Program-made: the position numbers and the translations under genes
The notes under the pieces: model-generated
Told to the model about the DNA's origin: nothing
Seen by the model: the letters and a program-made list of their open reading frames with translations, nothing else
Database searches by the model: none
Shown: positions 1 through 6,236 of the stretch, piece by piece
Layout of the letters: every line of letters starts with the position of its first letter
How positions within the stretch are numbered: position 1 is the first letter of the stretch
Source of the DNA: an uncultured Synergistaceae bacterium
GTDB taxonomy: Bacteria; Synergistota; Synergistia; Synergistales; Aminobacteriaceae
NCBI GenBank assembly: GCA_937870605.1
Contig: CALMZW010000044.1
Location: forward strand, 1 to 11,639
Reading direction: 5' to 3'
DNA: 11,639 nt

Positions 1-41
1 CAGCCGTCGCCGCAGGCGTCATGCTTACCCTGCTCAGCTAG
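1..41 (+). CDS. C-terminal end of an upstream gene (partial, unidentified)
   Basis: Reading from base 3, twelve sense codons give AVAAGVMLTLLS followed by a TAG stop at 39-41. The stretch is hydrophobic and would suit the last part of a membrane protein or a buried C-terminal helix. It is followed, 54 bases later, by a hairpin that could end its transcript, which is why I favour this frame over the two other open frames here. The piece is too short to identify. The frame of the next gene is also open from base 2 through the hairpin, so the assignment is uncertain. Confidence 0.35.
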   Translation, partial: AVAAGVMLTLLS

Positions 42-95
42 TCTCAGGCGAACGCAGCGTTTTCTCCAACCGGAGAGAGATACGGAAAGAATCTT

Positions 96-137
96 CACGA
101 CGGAGGCCATCTCTTCATAGAGAAGGCCTCCGTCGTG
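96..137 (+). terminator. Strong hairpin between the upstream frame and rpiB-upp, possible terminator or leader structure
   Basis: The arms CACGACGGAGGCC (96-108) and GGCCTCCGTCGTG (125-137) are perfectly complementary over 13 bp. Inside them, after an A/A mismatch, TCTCT (110-114) pairs with AGAGA (119-123) around a TCAT loop, so almost the whole element can fold. The downstream flank is TTATAGTAG, not a run of T, so it is a poor classical intrinsic terminator in the + direction. It could work with the preceding gene, act as an mRNA-stabilising structure, or belong to the leader of rpiB-upp. The left-arm heptamer GGAGGCC recurs at 163-169, over the rpiB ribosome binding site. Confidence 0.6.
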
Positions 138-160
138 TTATAGTAGTAACCGTTGCGGAT

Positions 161-167
161 AAGGAGG
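161..167 (+). promoter_or_regulatory. Ribosome binding site deciding the rpiB-upp start
   Basis: AAGGAGG is a near-perfect Shine-Dalgarno sequence. It lies only 2 nt before the ATG at 170 but 11 nt before the in-frame ATG at 179. A 2-nt spacer is too short for normal initiation, and starting at 179 gives the canonical RpiB N-terminus MIIALGADHAG. I therefore place the start at 179. Confidence 0.7.
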
Positions 168-178
168 CCATGATACGA

Positions 179-1267
179 ATGATTATTGCACTCGGTGCTG
201 ACCATGCAGGGTTTAAGCTCAAAGTTTTTCTTTCAGAGCGTCTCCGCGAACTCGGATTCGAGACTCTTGACTATGGCGCTCAGTCGGAAGCTCCGTATGA
301 CTATCCCGATGCGGCGTTCGCGGTGGCCGAGGCGGTTTCAAAGGGCGTAGCGCGCAGAGGAATATGCGTTTGCGGAACGGGTATCGGCATGGCGATAGCA
401 GCGAACAAAGTTCGTGGAGTCTATGCGGCCGCCTGCAACAACAAGGAAATCGCCGTTATCAGTCGAAAGCACAATGATACGAACGTGCTGACGCTCGGCG
501 CGCGCATCGTATCGGACGAAACGGCGCTTGACATCGTACGGACATGGATCGCCACCGAATTTGAGGGAGAGCGACACGAATCGAGGATTCAAAAAATACA
601 CCGGAAAGAATCGGATCCGGGGCAGCGCACAAATTTTCAGGGAAAAGCGACAATATGCGATCATCCTCTTGTCCAGCACAAAGTCAGCATTATTCGAAAC
701 AAAAATACGTCCGTCAAGGAGTTCAGGGAGCTCGTTCAGGAAATTGCAGGCCTTATGGTGTATGAGGTCACGCGTGCGCTTCCGCTCGCTGAGATCGAAG
801 TCGAGACGCCGCTCGAAAAGACACGCGCATATACGCTTGAAGGAAAAAAACTGGCTATTATTCCCATTCTCCGGGCGGGTCTCGGAATGGTGGAAGGAAT
901 CCTGCGACTCATACCGAATGCGGTAGTGGGTCATATCGGCCTGTATCGGGATCCCGCCACGCTCTTGCCCGTTGAATATTATTGCAAGCTGCCCGGTGAT
1001 ATTGCCGAAAGAGACATTTATATCCTCGATCCGATGCTTGCGACGGGCGGATCCGCTTCAGCGGCCCTCTCTCTCGTCAAATCAAGAGGCGGCAGGCGGA
1101 TATCCCTCGTGTCCATAATAGCCGCTCCGGAGGGAATTTCGAAAGTTCACGAAGAGCACCCTGATGTCGAAATATTCGCAGCAGCTCTCGACAGACATCT
1201 CAATGATCACGGGTATATCATTCCCGGTCTTGGTGACGCGGGAGACAGACTTTTCGGGACGAAATAG
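179..1267 (+). CDS. Fusion of ribose-5-phosphate isomerase B and uracil phosphoribosyltransferase
   Basis: This is one 362-residue chain with two complete enzymes. Residues 1-143 are RpiB/LacAB type: DHAG at 8-11, catalytic Cys65 in CGTGIG, His98 in KHND and the Arg136 region (RHESR). It interconverts ribulose 5-phosphate and ribose 5-phosphate. Residues about 156-362 are uracil phosphoribosyltransferase (uracil + PRPP to UMP): DHPLVQHK near 161, PILRAGLGM near 229, the PRPP loop LDPMLATGGS at 283-292, and the uracil-binding tail GYIIPGLGDAGDRLFGTK at the C-terminus. A linker of about 12 polar residues joins them and holds no in-frame ATG, GTG or TTG, so the second half cannot easily start alone. 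In most bacteria rpiB and upp are separate, often adjacent genes. The longer start at 170 adds only MIR. The wecA start lies 11 nt beyond the stop. Both active sites look intact, so I expect both activities, in the cytoplasm. Confidence 0.93.
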   Translation: MIIALGADHAGFKLKVFLSERLRELGFETLDYGAQSEAPYDYPDAAFAVAEAVSKGVARRGICVCGTGIGMAIAANKVRGVYAAACNNKEIAVISRKHNDTNVLTLGARIVSDETALDIVRTWIATEFEGERHESRIQKIHRKESDPGQRTNFQGKATICDHPLVQHKVSIIRNKNTSVKEFRELVQEIAGLMVYEVTRALPLAEIEVETPLEKTRAYTLEGKKLAIIPILRAGLGMVEGILRLIPNAVVGHIGLYRDPATLLPVEYYCKLPGDIAERDIYILDPMLATGGSASAALSLVKSRGGRRISLVSIIAAPEGISKVHEEHPDVEIFAAALDRHLNDHGYIIPGLGDAGDRLFGTK

Positions 1268-1278
1268 GAACAACGAAC

Positions 1279-2160
1279 GTGACAACACATATCGTTCTCG
1301 TTCTTTGCCTTTTCGTTTGGGCGCTTGTCATTACGCCTCTTTCAATTCGCCTCTCCGACCGGTACGGCATCGTCGATATGCCCGGCGGGCGCAAGATGCA
1401 TACAACGATTATGCCGCGGGGCGCGGGAATTGTGCTTTGGCTCGGCTATCTCGTCTGGGCGCTGCTCGCCGTTTCGGATCAGCCGATTCTTCGCTACACG
1501 GCAGCCGGCGGGACTTTAGTTTTTCTTGCGGGGTATTGGGACGATATGGTATCGGTGAACCCTTTTCTCCGTTTCTGTATCCATCTCTTCGCGGCTGCCG
1601 TCGTATCTGCAACGTTGCAGCTTCCCGTACCGTTGAAACTCATATGCCTTATCTGGATTGCCGGGACAACGAGCGCCTACAATCTCATCGACGGAGCGAA
1701 CGGGCTGTGTCTTTTGCTTTGTATGACGGCTTCAGCATGCCTCGTATTTCTGGACGGAGCGTACAGCTTTCTCCCGTTGTTTTCTTTGTGCGCCGGTATT
1801 CTGCCCTGGAACTTTCCCAAAGCGCGGACGTTCCTCGGTGATGGAGGAGCGACGCTTATCGGTTTTCTCTTCGCCTCACATATCGTTTTTTCATACCAAA
1901 CGTCTTTTCGTGCTATGGCCCCCTTGTTTCTGATCATCACATTAGGCCTGACAGGCGGGATACCGGTTATCGATACGGTTTTCGCCATCCTCCGTCGGCT
2001 TCTGGTTTCGGGGTCTCCATTTCGGCCTGACAGGGGGCATATTCATCACCGTCTGCTCGATGCCGGCATATCGACGATACGCGCTGTCTCTCTGCTGTCT
2101 GCGCTCCAGGCGATTTGTGTCATAGCGGGGCTTTTTCTTCTGAAAGGAGAGATTCTGTGA
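1279..2160 (+). CDS. wecA: Polyprenyl-phosphate GlcNAc-1-phosphate transferase (WecA/TagO family)
   Basis: This is a 293-residue integral membrane protein of the MraY/WecA superfamily. It transfers a sugar 1-phosphate, usually GlcNAc-1-P, from the UDP-sugar to undecaprenyl phosphate on the cytoplasmic face, the first lipid-linked step of a surface glycan. Visible motifs in order are RLSDRYGIVD and the PGGRKMHTT-MPRGAG loop (about 24-50), the Asp pair D88-D89, NLIDGANGL (135-143), FLGDGG (185-190), IPVID (228-232) and the cytoplasmic HIHHRL (254-259) that marks the WecA/TagO branch rather than MraY. Multiple hydrophobic helices fill the rest. It is shorter than many WecA proteins (about 320-370) but has every motif. 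The start is GTG, 11 nt after the rpiB-upp stop, with only a weak AGGA upstream, so coupling to the previous gene is likely. Its stop overlaps the start of wecB. The acceptor sugar is inferred from the family. Confidence 0.9.
   Translation: MTTHIVLVLCLFVWALVITPLSIRLSDRYGIVDMPGGRKMHTTIMPRGAGIVLWLGYLVWALLAVSDQPILRYTAAGGTLVFLAGYWDDMVSVNPFLRFCIHLFAAAVVSATLQLPVPLKLICLIWIAGTTSAYNLIDGANGLCLLLCMTASACLVFLDGAYSFLPLFSLCAGILPWNFPKARTFLGDGGATLIGFLFASHIVFSYQTSFRAMAPLFLIITLGLTGGIPVIDTVFAILRRLLVSGSPFRPDRGHIHHRLLDAGISTIRAVSLLSALQAICVIAGLFLLKGEIL
2145..2149 (+). promoter_or_regulatory. Ribosome binding site deciding the wecB start
   Basis: AGGAG lies inside the end of wecA, with a 7-nt spacer to GTG at 2157. 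The GTG shares bases with the wecA stop (GTGA). The upstream in-frame ATG at 2115 has no such site and would add 14 residues with no family match, so 2157 is preferred. Confidence 0.75.
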
Positions 2161-3311
2161 TTCCGGAGAAACATTCTTTCGCCGATGCTCCAAAAGTTGT
2201 CATTTGTGTCGCTGGGACGCGTCCCGAAGCGATCAAAATGGCTCCCGTCATTCTGGCGCTCTGGGAGAGACCGGAATTTCGGGTCTACGCCCTTGCCACC
2301 GGACAACATAGCGATATGCTGGATCAGGCATTTGCCCATTTTCAGATCGAACCGGACCATAACCTTCGCGTCATGCGTGAGGGGCAGTCGCTCGACTACA
2401 TTACTTCCCGGGTCATAGAAGAGAGCGGGAAACTGTATGACGCCATTCGACCTTCAATGGTTCTTGTTCATGGAGATACGACAACAACGTTTGCCGCCGC
2501 GCTTTCATCTTTTTATAGACATATCCCCGTCGGACACGTCGAAGCCGGATTGCGCAGCGGGAGAATGGATATTCCATTCCCGGAGGAGGCGAACAGAATC
2601 CTTGCGGACAAACTGTCTTCGCTTCATTTTGCGCCCACTCCGATCGCTCGCTCCAATCTGATTCGTGAGGGATTCGCCGACAACTCTATTACGATTACGG
2701 GCAATACGGTTATCGATGCGCTGGCATGGACCATCGGACATTCTGCCGCATCGCAGCATAATTCGGCCATTCCACGCGACGATACGCCCTTTATTGTATT
2801 CACCGCTCATCGCAGGGAATCCTGGGGAGAGCCCTTGATCGGAATATGCAAAGCGATCTGGAGAATACTGGAAGCTCATAGAGAATTTTACGCACTTGTC
2901 CCGCTTCATAAAAATCCCTCTGTTCGAGACAGCATCCGTAAAGAGTTGGGAAAGCATCCGCATGTTATTTTTTCCGAACCGCTCGATTACGGCAGTTTCG
3001 TCCATGCAATGCGGCATTGTTCCCTCATCCTCAGCGATAGCGGCGGTATTCAGGAAGAAGCAGCTGCATTGGGAAAACCGCTGCTTGTTCTTCGGGACGT
3101 TTCCGAGCGCCCCGAAGCGATGATGGAAGGGACCGCGAAGCTCGTGGGAACCTCTGCGGACGATATCTTCAACGCCGCAGACACGATCCTTGCCAACGTG
3201 CATTTTCCAGGAAACGCGCATCACACCATTCGAAACAACCCGTTTGGCGACGGGAACGCCTCCGGGAAAATAGCGGACGTTATTTTGAAATATTTCAATG
3301 ATCGCTCCTGA
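2157..3311 (+). CDS. wecB: UDP-N-acetylglucosamine 2-epimerase, non-hydrolysing
   Basis: This 384-residue cytoplasmic enzyme interconverts UDP-GlcNAc and UDP-ManNAc, supplying ManNAc for surface polymers. It is full length for the family (about 370-390) and has the GT-B-like fold's hallmarks: AGTRPEAIKMAP (19-30), VHGDTTTT (104-111), GHVEAGLRS (126-134), PFPEEANR, HRRES (218-222, commonly HRREN), SDSGGIQEE (293-301) and SERPEA (316-321, commonly TERPEA). These two Ser substitutions are mild. The GTG start overlaps the wecA stop by 3 bases, so the two proteins are made together and probably serve one glycan pathway. No further glycan gene follows. The next gene is murA after 91 bases. Confidence 0.93.
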   Translation: MIPEKHSFADAPKVVICVAGTRPEAIKMAPVILALWERPEFRVYALATGQHSDMLDQAFAHFQIEPDHNLRVMREGQSLDYITSRVIEESGKLYDAIRPSMVLVHGDTTTTFAAALSSFYRHIPVGHVEAGLRSGRMDIPFPEEANRILADKLSSLHFAPTPIARSNLIREGFADNSITITGNTVIDALAWTIGHSAASQHNSAIPRDDTPFIVFTAHRRESWGEPLIGICKAIWRILEAHREFYALVPLHKNPSVRDSIRKELGKHPHVIFSEPLDYGSFVHAMRHCSLILSDSGGIQEEAAALGKPLLVLRDVSERPEAMMEGTAKLVGTSADDIFNAADTILANVHFPGNAHHTIRNNPFGDGNASGKIADVILKYFNDRS

Positions 3312-3333
3312 TTTCGACTTTTTGCCTTATAAT
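3305..3333 (+). promoter_or_regulatory. Possible promoter ahead of murA
   Basis: The only sizeable gap in the window (3312-3402) contains a perfect TATAAT at 3328-3333 in an A/T-rich stretch. About 17 bp upstream there is only CTCCTG/TCCTGA, a poor -35 box, and no TG extension precedes the -10. The gap makes a new transcript start here plausible, but the box alone is weak evidence. A TTGACT at 3347-3352 has no -10 at normal spacing. Confidence 0.3.
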
Positions 3334-3402
3334 ATATTTCACTAGCTTGACTCCGTTTCACAAAAGCTCGTGTTTTTACTATCCTTGCGGGAGTGATAAC
3401 GT

Positions 3403-4719
3403 TTGGACTGTAAGATGAGAATCCATGGGGGAATATCCCTTAACGGCGTAATAGAAGCACAAGGTTCCAAGAATGCGGCTCTTCCCGTAATGGCGGCTTC
3501 CCTGCTTCTCAAAGGGAATACGCTTCGAATCAAGAGGGTTCCCGTCCTTCAGGACATCCTGACTATGGCCGATCTGTTGCGTCACTTAGGCGTCACAGTT
3601 GAATACACAAAGAACATCATGGATATTTCCGTTCCCGAAAACCTTTCCTGGGAGACTCCCGCAGACCTTGTCCGAAAGATGCGGGCGTCTTCGCTCGTTC
3701 TTGGCCCTTTGCTGGCGAGATGCGGTCGCGCGATTATGCCGCTTCCCGGAGGGTGCTCCATCGGAAGCAGGCCCATTGACTTGCATCTCAAAGGACTGAC
3801 CCGAATGGGAGCCAGCATCGAACTCGTTCACGGCGCTGTTCACGCGCGCACCAACGGCCTGGTCGGCACACGTATTTATCTGGATTTCCCGTCCGTTGGA
3901 GCGACGGAAAACCTCATCATGGCCGCCGTCTTCGCAAAAGGAGAAACCGTCCTTGAGAACACGGCGCGTGAACCGGAGATTCACAATCTCGTGGAAGCCC
4001 TTTCTTCGATGGGCGCCATCATCAGAGAAGAAGGAACCGGCATCATCCGGATTCAGGGAGTGTCGTCGCTTCACGACGCCGAAACGCAGATTATCCCGGA
4101 TCGCATTGAGACATGCACCTATCTCCTCGCCGGAGTGATTACCCGCGGCAACGTGACTGTGGAAAACATTATTCCCGGTCATATCGATTCTCTTGTCGCA
4201 AAACTTGAGGAAGCGGGGACATCGATTGAGCTGACAAAAGACAGCGCAACAGTTCGTCCGGACGGACGCCTCAAGGCTGTTTCCCTGAAAACGCTTCCGT
4301 ACCCCGGCTTCCCGACCGATATCCAGCCCCAAATAATGGCGACGTTGTGTCTTGCCGAAGGAACGAGCGTTATTCAGGAAAGTATTTTTCAGTCGCGTTT
4401 TTTGCACGCAAGCGAACTGAACAAAATGGGCGCGAAAATCGAGATTCAGGGAACGTCAGCGGTGGTTACAGGCGTTGCCGGTCTCTACGGCGCGGACGTC
4501 TGCGTCACCGATCTCCGTGCCGGAGCCGCTCTCATTCTTGCGGGACTCGCCGCGCAGGATACAACGGAAGTGTGCCAGCTGGGACATCTCCGGAGAGGAT
4601 ACGAGAACATCGAACAGAAGCTGCGATCCCTGGGCGGACGAATCGACGTCATTCCGATTGATCCCTTGAATACAAAGACATCGGCTCTTTCGGGCGATCC
4701 GGCCAAAGAACATCAATAA
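3403..4719 (+). CDS. murA: UDP-N-acetylglucosamine 1-carboxyvinyltransferase
   Basis: MurA transfers enolpyruvate from PEP to UDP-GlcNAc, the first committed step of peptidoglycan synthesis, in the cytoplasm. The 438-residue protein has SKNAAL (Lys23/Asn24), the catalytic-loop cysteine Cys118 in PGGCSIG (Cys rather than Asp, so the fosfomycin-sensitive type is expected), RPIDLHLKGL, Asp306 in FPTDIQPQ, Arg372 in DLRAGAA and Arg398 in RRGYENIE. These match E. coli residues 22/23, 115, 305, 371 and 397. The start is TTG at 3403, preceded by GGGAG with a 9-nt spacer. The ATG at 3415 has no usable site. It is somewhat longer than the usual 417-425 residues because of a polar C-terminal tail of about 20 residues after IDVIPID. 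The next gene begins about 28 bases after the stop. Confidence 0.96.
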   Translation: MDCKMRIHGGISLNGVIEAQGSKNAALPVMAASLLLKGNTLRIKRVPVLQDILTMADLLRHLGVTVEYTKNIMDISVPENLSWETPADLVRKMRASSLVLGPLLARCGRAIMPLPGGCSIGSRPIDLHLKGLTRMGASIELVHGAVHARTNGLVGTRIYLDFPSVGATENLIMAAVFAKGETVLENTAREPEIHNLVEALSSMGAIIREEGTGIIRIQGVSSLHDAETQIIPDRIETCTYLLAGVITRGNVTVENIIPGHIDSLVAKLEEAGTSIELTKDSATVRPDGRLKAVSLKTLPYPGFPTDIQPQIMATLCLAEGTSVIQESIFQSRFLHASELNKMGAKIEIQGTSAVVTGVAGLYGADVCVTDLRAGAALILAGLAAQDTTEVCQLGHLRRGYENIEQKLRSLGGRIDVIPIDPLNTKTSALSGDPAKEHQ

Positions 4720-4727
4720 AATCCGGA

Positions 4728-4732
4728 AGGAG
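4728..4732 (+). promoter_or_regulatory. Ribosome binding site of the ATPase/Gls24-like gene
   Basis: AGGAG (within GGAAGGAG) lies 15 nt before the ATG at 4748, which is long, but only 6 nt before an in-frame CTG at 4739. Either the ATG is used with an extended spacer or translation starts at the rare CTG, adding three residues (M/L-S-R). Confidence 0.5.
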
Positions 4733-4747
4733 ACGCTTCTGTCTCGT

Positions 4748-5632
4748 ATGAAAATAAAGTTGTCTACGGTTCGCGTTGTCGCGTTTGTCGGTCCGGCGGG
4801 AACGGGAAAGAGTCTGCGGGCGCAACTCGTCGCCCGCTGGAACGACGTGGATTTTATCATTGACGACGGGTTGTTGATTGCCGACGGCCGGATTCTCGCC
4901 GGGAAGAGCGCCAAGGGCGAAAAGAACCTCGTCCGAGCGATACGACGTGCTCTTTTTCAGTACGAAGATCACAAGGAAACCGTTATCGACGTTCTTTCAA
5001 AAGAATGTCCCTGCAAAGTCATGGTGATCGCCACATCTCTTTCCATGGCCGAAAAGATTATTGCGGCGCTCGGTCTTCCCCTTCCGGAAAAGATTATCGA
5101 CATCACCGATGTCGCCACAAAGGAAGAAATACGATGCGCCCTCCGCCAAAGACACGAAAAGGGGCAACATATCATTCCTGTCATTCGCGCCCAGGTTCGC
5201 CGGAATTTCACGGGAAAGCTCGTCGGACATATCCGGGATTTTTTCAAGCACCCCGGACGTGACGAGGGCGAACGCACCATCGTATGTCCTCCTTTCAGCT
5301 TTTACGGAACGCTCAGCATCGCCCCTACCGCCGTGGCGGATATCGTCGATCACGTTTCACGCCGCAGCGTCCAGTCGAAAGGAATCCGTGAAATCAAGAT
5401 TTTTCCTATGGAAGACTCGATACGAATCGAGATTTTCGTGGATTTCTATCTTGGGCGTTTCAGCTTGTTGGCCGCCGGAAGAGCTTTGAGACGGCGAATC
5501 GTTTTCGCAGTTCGATATTTGGCGGGCATGGACGTCTCATCCGTCGATGTCCTCATTCAGGGAGTGGAGTCGGATGAACGCAGCGGATTTCCCATTCTCC
5601 CCGGGAAATGGAGAAATAGCGAACAAATCTGA
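4748..5632 (+). CDS. P-loop ATPase-like protein with C-terminal Asp23/Gls24-like domain, function unknown
   Basis: This is a 294-residue protein with two recognisable parts. The N-terminal part starts with a hydrophobic strand and a Walker A motif GPAGTGKS (15-22). It is followed by VDFIIDDGLLI (about 36-46), which could supply a Walker B-like acidic pair, and by a segment with GKSAKGEKN. Residues about 183-273 look like an Asp23/Gls24 (YloU-type) domain: FSFYGTLSIAPTAV, then IREIKIFPMEDSIRIEIFV, then SVDVLIQGV, with the alternating strand pattern of that family. There is no signal peptide or transmembrane segment, so it is probably cytoplasmic. The Gls24 assignment rests on pattern recognition only. 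Asp23/Gls24 proteins are linked to the cell envelope and stress in Gram-positives, and the murA/uppS/cdsA setting fits an envelope role, but that is inference. Its last 59 bases overlap the start of the glycosylase gene. The CTG at 4739 is a possible earlier start. Confidence 0.8.
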   Translation: MKIKLSTVRVVAFVGPAGTGKSLRAQLVARWNDVDFIIDDGLLIADGRILAGKSAKGEKNLVRAIRRALFQYEDHKETVIDVLSKECPCKVMVIATSLSMAEKIIAALGLPLPEKIIDITDVATKEEIRCALRQRHEKGQHIIPVIRAQVRRNFTGKLVGHIRDFFKHPGRDEGERTIVCPPFSFYGTLSIAPTAVADIVDHVSRRSVQSKGIREIKIFPMEDSIRIEIFVDFYLGRFSLLAAGRALRRRIVFAVRYLAGMDVSSVDVLIQGVESDERSGFPILPGKWRNSEQI

Positions 5633-6236
5633 TGAAGCATGGAACATGCTTCATTCCTGTCTGGAAAACTGTACGGAGTGCCCGCTTTCGGAAGGAAGGA
5701 CAAAGGTCGTTCCCGGAGAAGGCGACAGAAAAAGCCCGGTTATGTTCATCGGCGAGGCGCCCGGGGCCGACGAGGACATTCAGGGGCGCCCCTTTGTCGG
5801 GCGCGCCGGACAGCTGTTGACGCAAATACTCGAATCGGGCGGCATCAGACGTGATGAAGCGTATATTACTAACGTCGTCAAATGCAGACCTCCGCAAAAC
5901 AGAGTGCCGACGGTGCAGGAAATGATGTCCTGCGGAAAGTATCTCGAGTCCCAGATAGCGCTGATCAATCCCCGGATTATTGTTTGTCTCGGAAACACGC
6001 CGCTGAAATGGCTCATGAAAACGACGGAAGGAATCAGTTCCGTTCGTGGAAAATGGCTCACGTGGAGAGGCATAGACTTCTTTCCCATGTTTCATCCGAG
6101 TTACCTTCTCCGGAATGATTCGCGCAAGGTCGGAAGTCCGAAGCATCTCACGTGGCAGGATGTTCAGGAGCTTCGAAAGCGATGGAAGGCAGCGGCGGAA
6201 GCGTCCCGCTCAACCTCTGAGGGAGCGACGGAATGA
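5574..6236 (+). CDS. Family 4 uracil-DNA glycosylase, 4Fe-4S
   Basis: This 220-residue enzyme excises uracil from DNA in base excision repair. It has the family 4 (UdgA) signature: motif GEAPGADED (60-68), NVVKCRPPQNR, and HPSYLLR (174-180). Four cysteines at 33, 36 (CTECPL), 104 (VKCRPP) and 120 (SCGKYL) fit the 4Fe-4S ligand set; the 16-residue step between the last two is the same as in the Thermus enzyme as I recall it. I start at ATG 5574 because AGGGAG (5559-5564) sits 9 nt upstream. The ATG at 5547 has no site and ATG 5646 would remove most of the N-terminus. The start lies 59 bases inside the previous gene in another frame. The final ATGA overlaps uppS. A DNA repair gene within an envelope operon is unlinked by function, so shared expression is probably positional. 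Confidence 0.92.
   Translation: MNAADFPFSPGNGEIANKSDEAWNMLHSCLENCTECPLSEGRTKVVPGEGDRKSPVMFIGEAPGADEDIQGRPFVGRAGQLLTQILESGGIRRDEAYITNVVKCRPPQNRVPTVQEMMSCGKYLESQIALINPRIIVCLGNTPLKWLMKTTEGISSVRGKWLTWRGIDFFPMFHPSYLLRNDSRKVGSPKHLTWQDVQELRKRWKAAAEASRSTSEGATE

Noticed and set aside
139..144. TATAGT as a -10 box for rpiB-upp
   Set aside because: The expected -35 position falls inside the hairpin and has no resemblance to TTGACA.
338..934. Minus-strand open frame (198 codons) opposite rpiB-upp
   Set aside because: Codon-register shadow of the fusion gene; no ribosome site or family resemblance.
1164..1841. Plus-strand 225-codon frame spanning the end of rpiB-upp and the start of wecA
   Set aside because: Overlaps two well-supported genes in another frame, is Arg/Ser-rich and has no family motif.
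2505..3224. Minus-strand open frame (239 codons) opposite wecB
   Set aside because: Codon-register shadow of wecB with Arg/Ser-rich, domain-free translation.
3347..3382. TTGACT as a -35 box before murA
   Set aside because: The nearest -10-like hexamer (TACTAT, 3377) is 24 bp away, too far for a normal promoter.
3586..4407. Minus-strand open frame (273 codons) opposite murA
   Set aside because: Same codon-register effect; murA on the + strand has all catalytic residues.
5553..6146. Minus-strand open frame (197 codons) opposite the uracil-DNA glycosylase
   Set aside because: Codon-register shadow; no motif.
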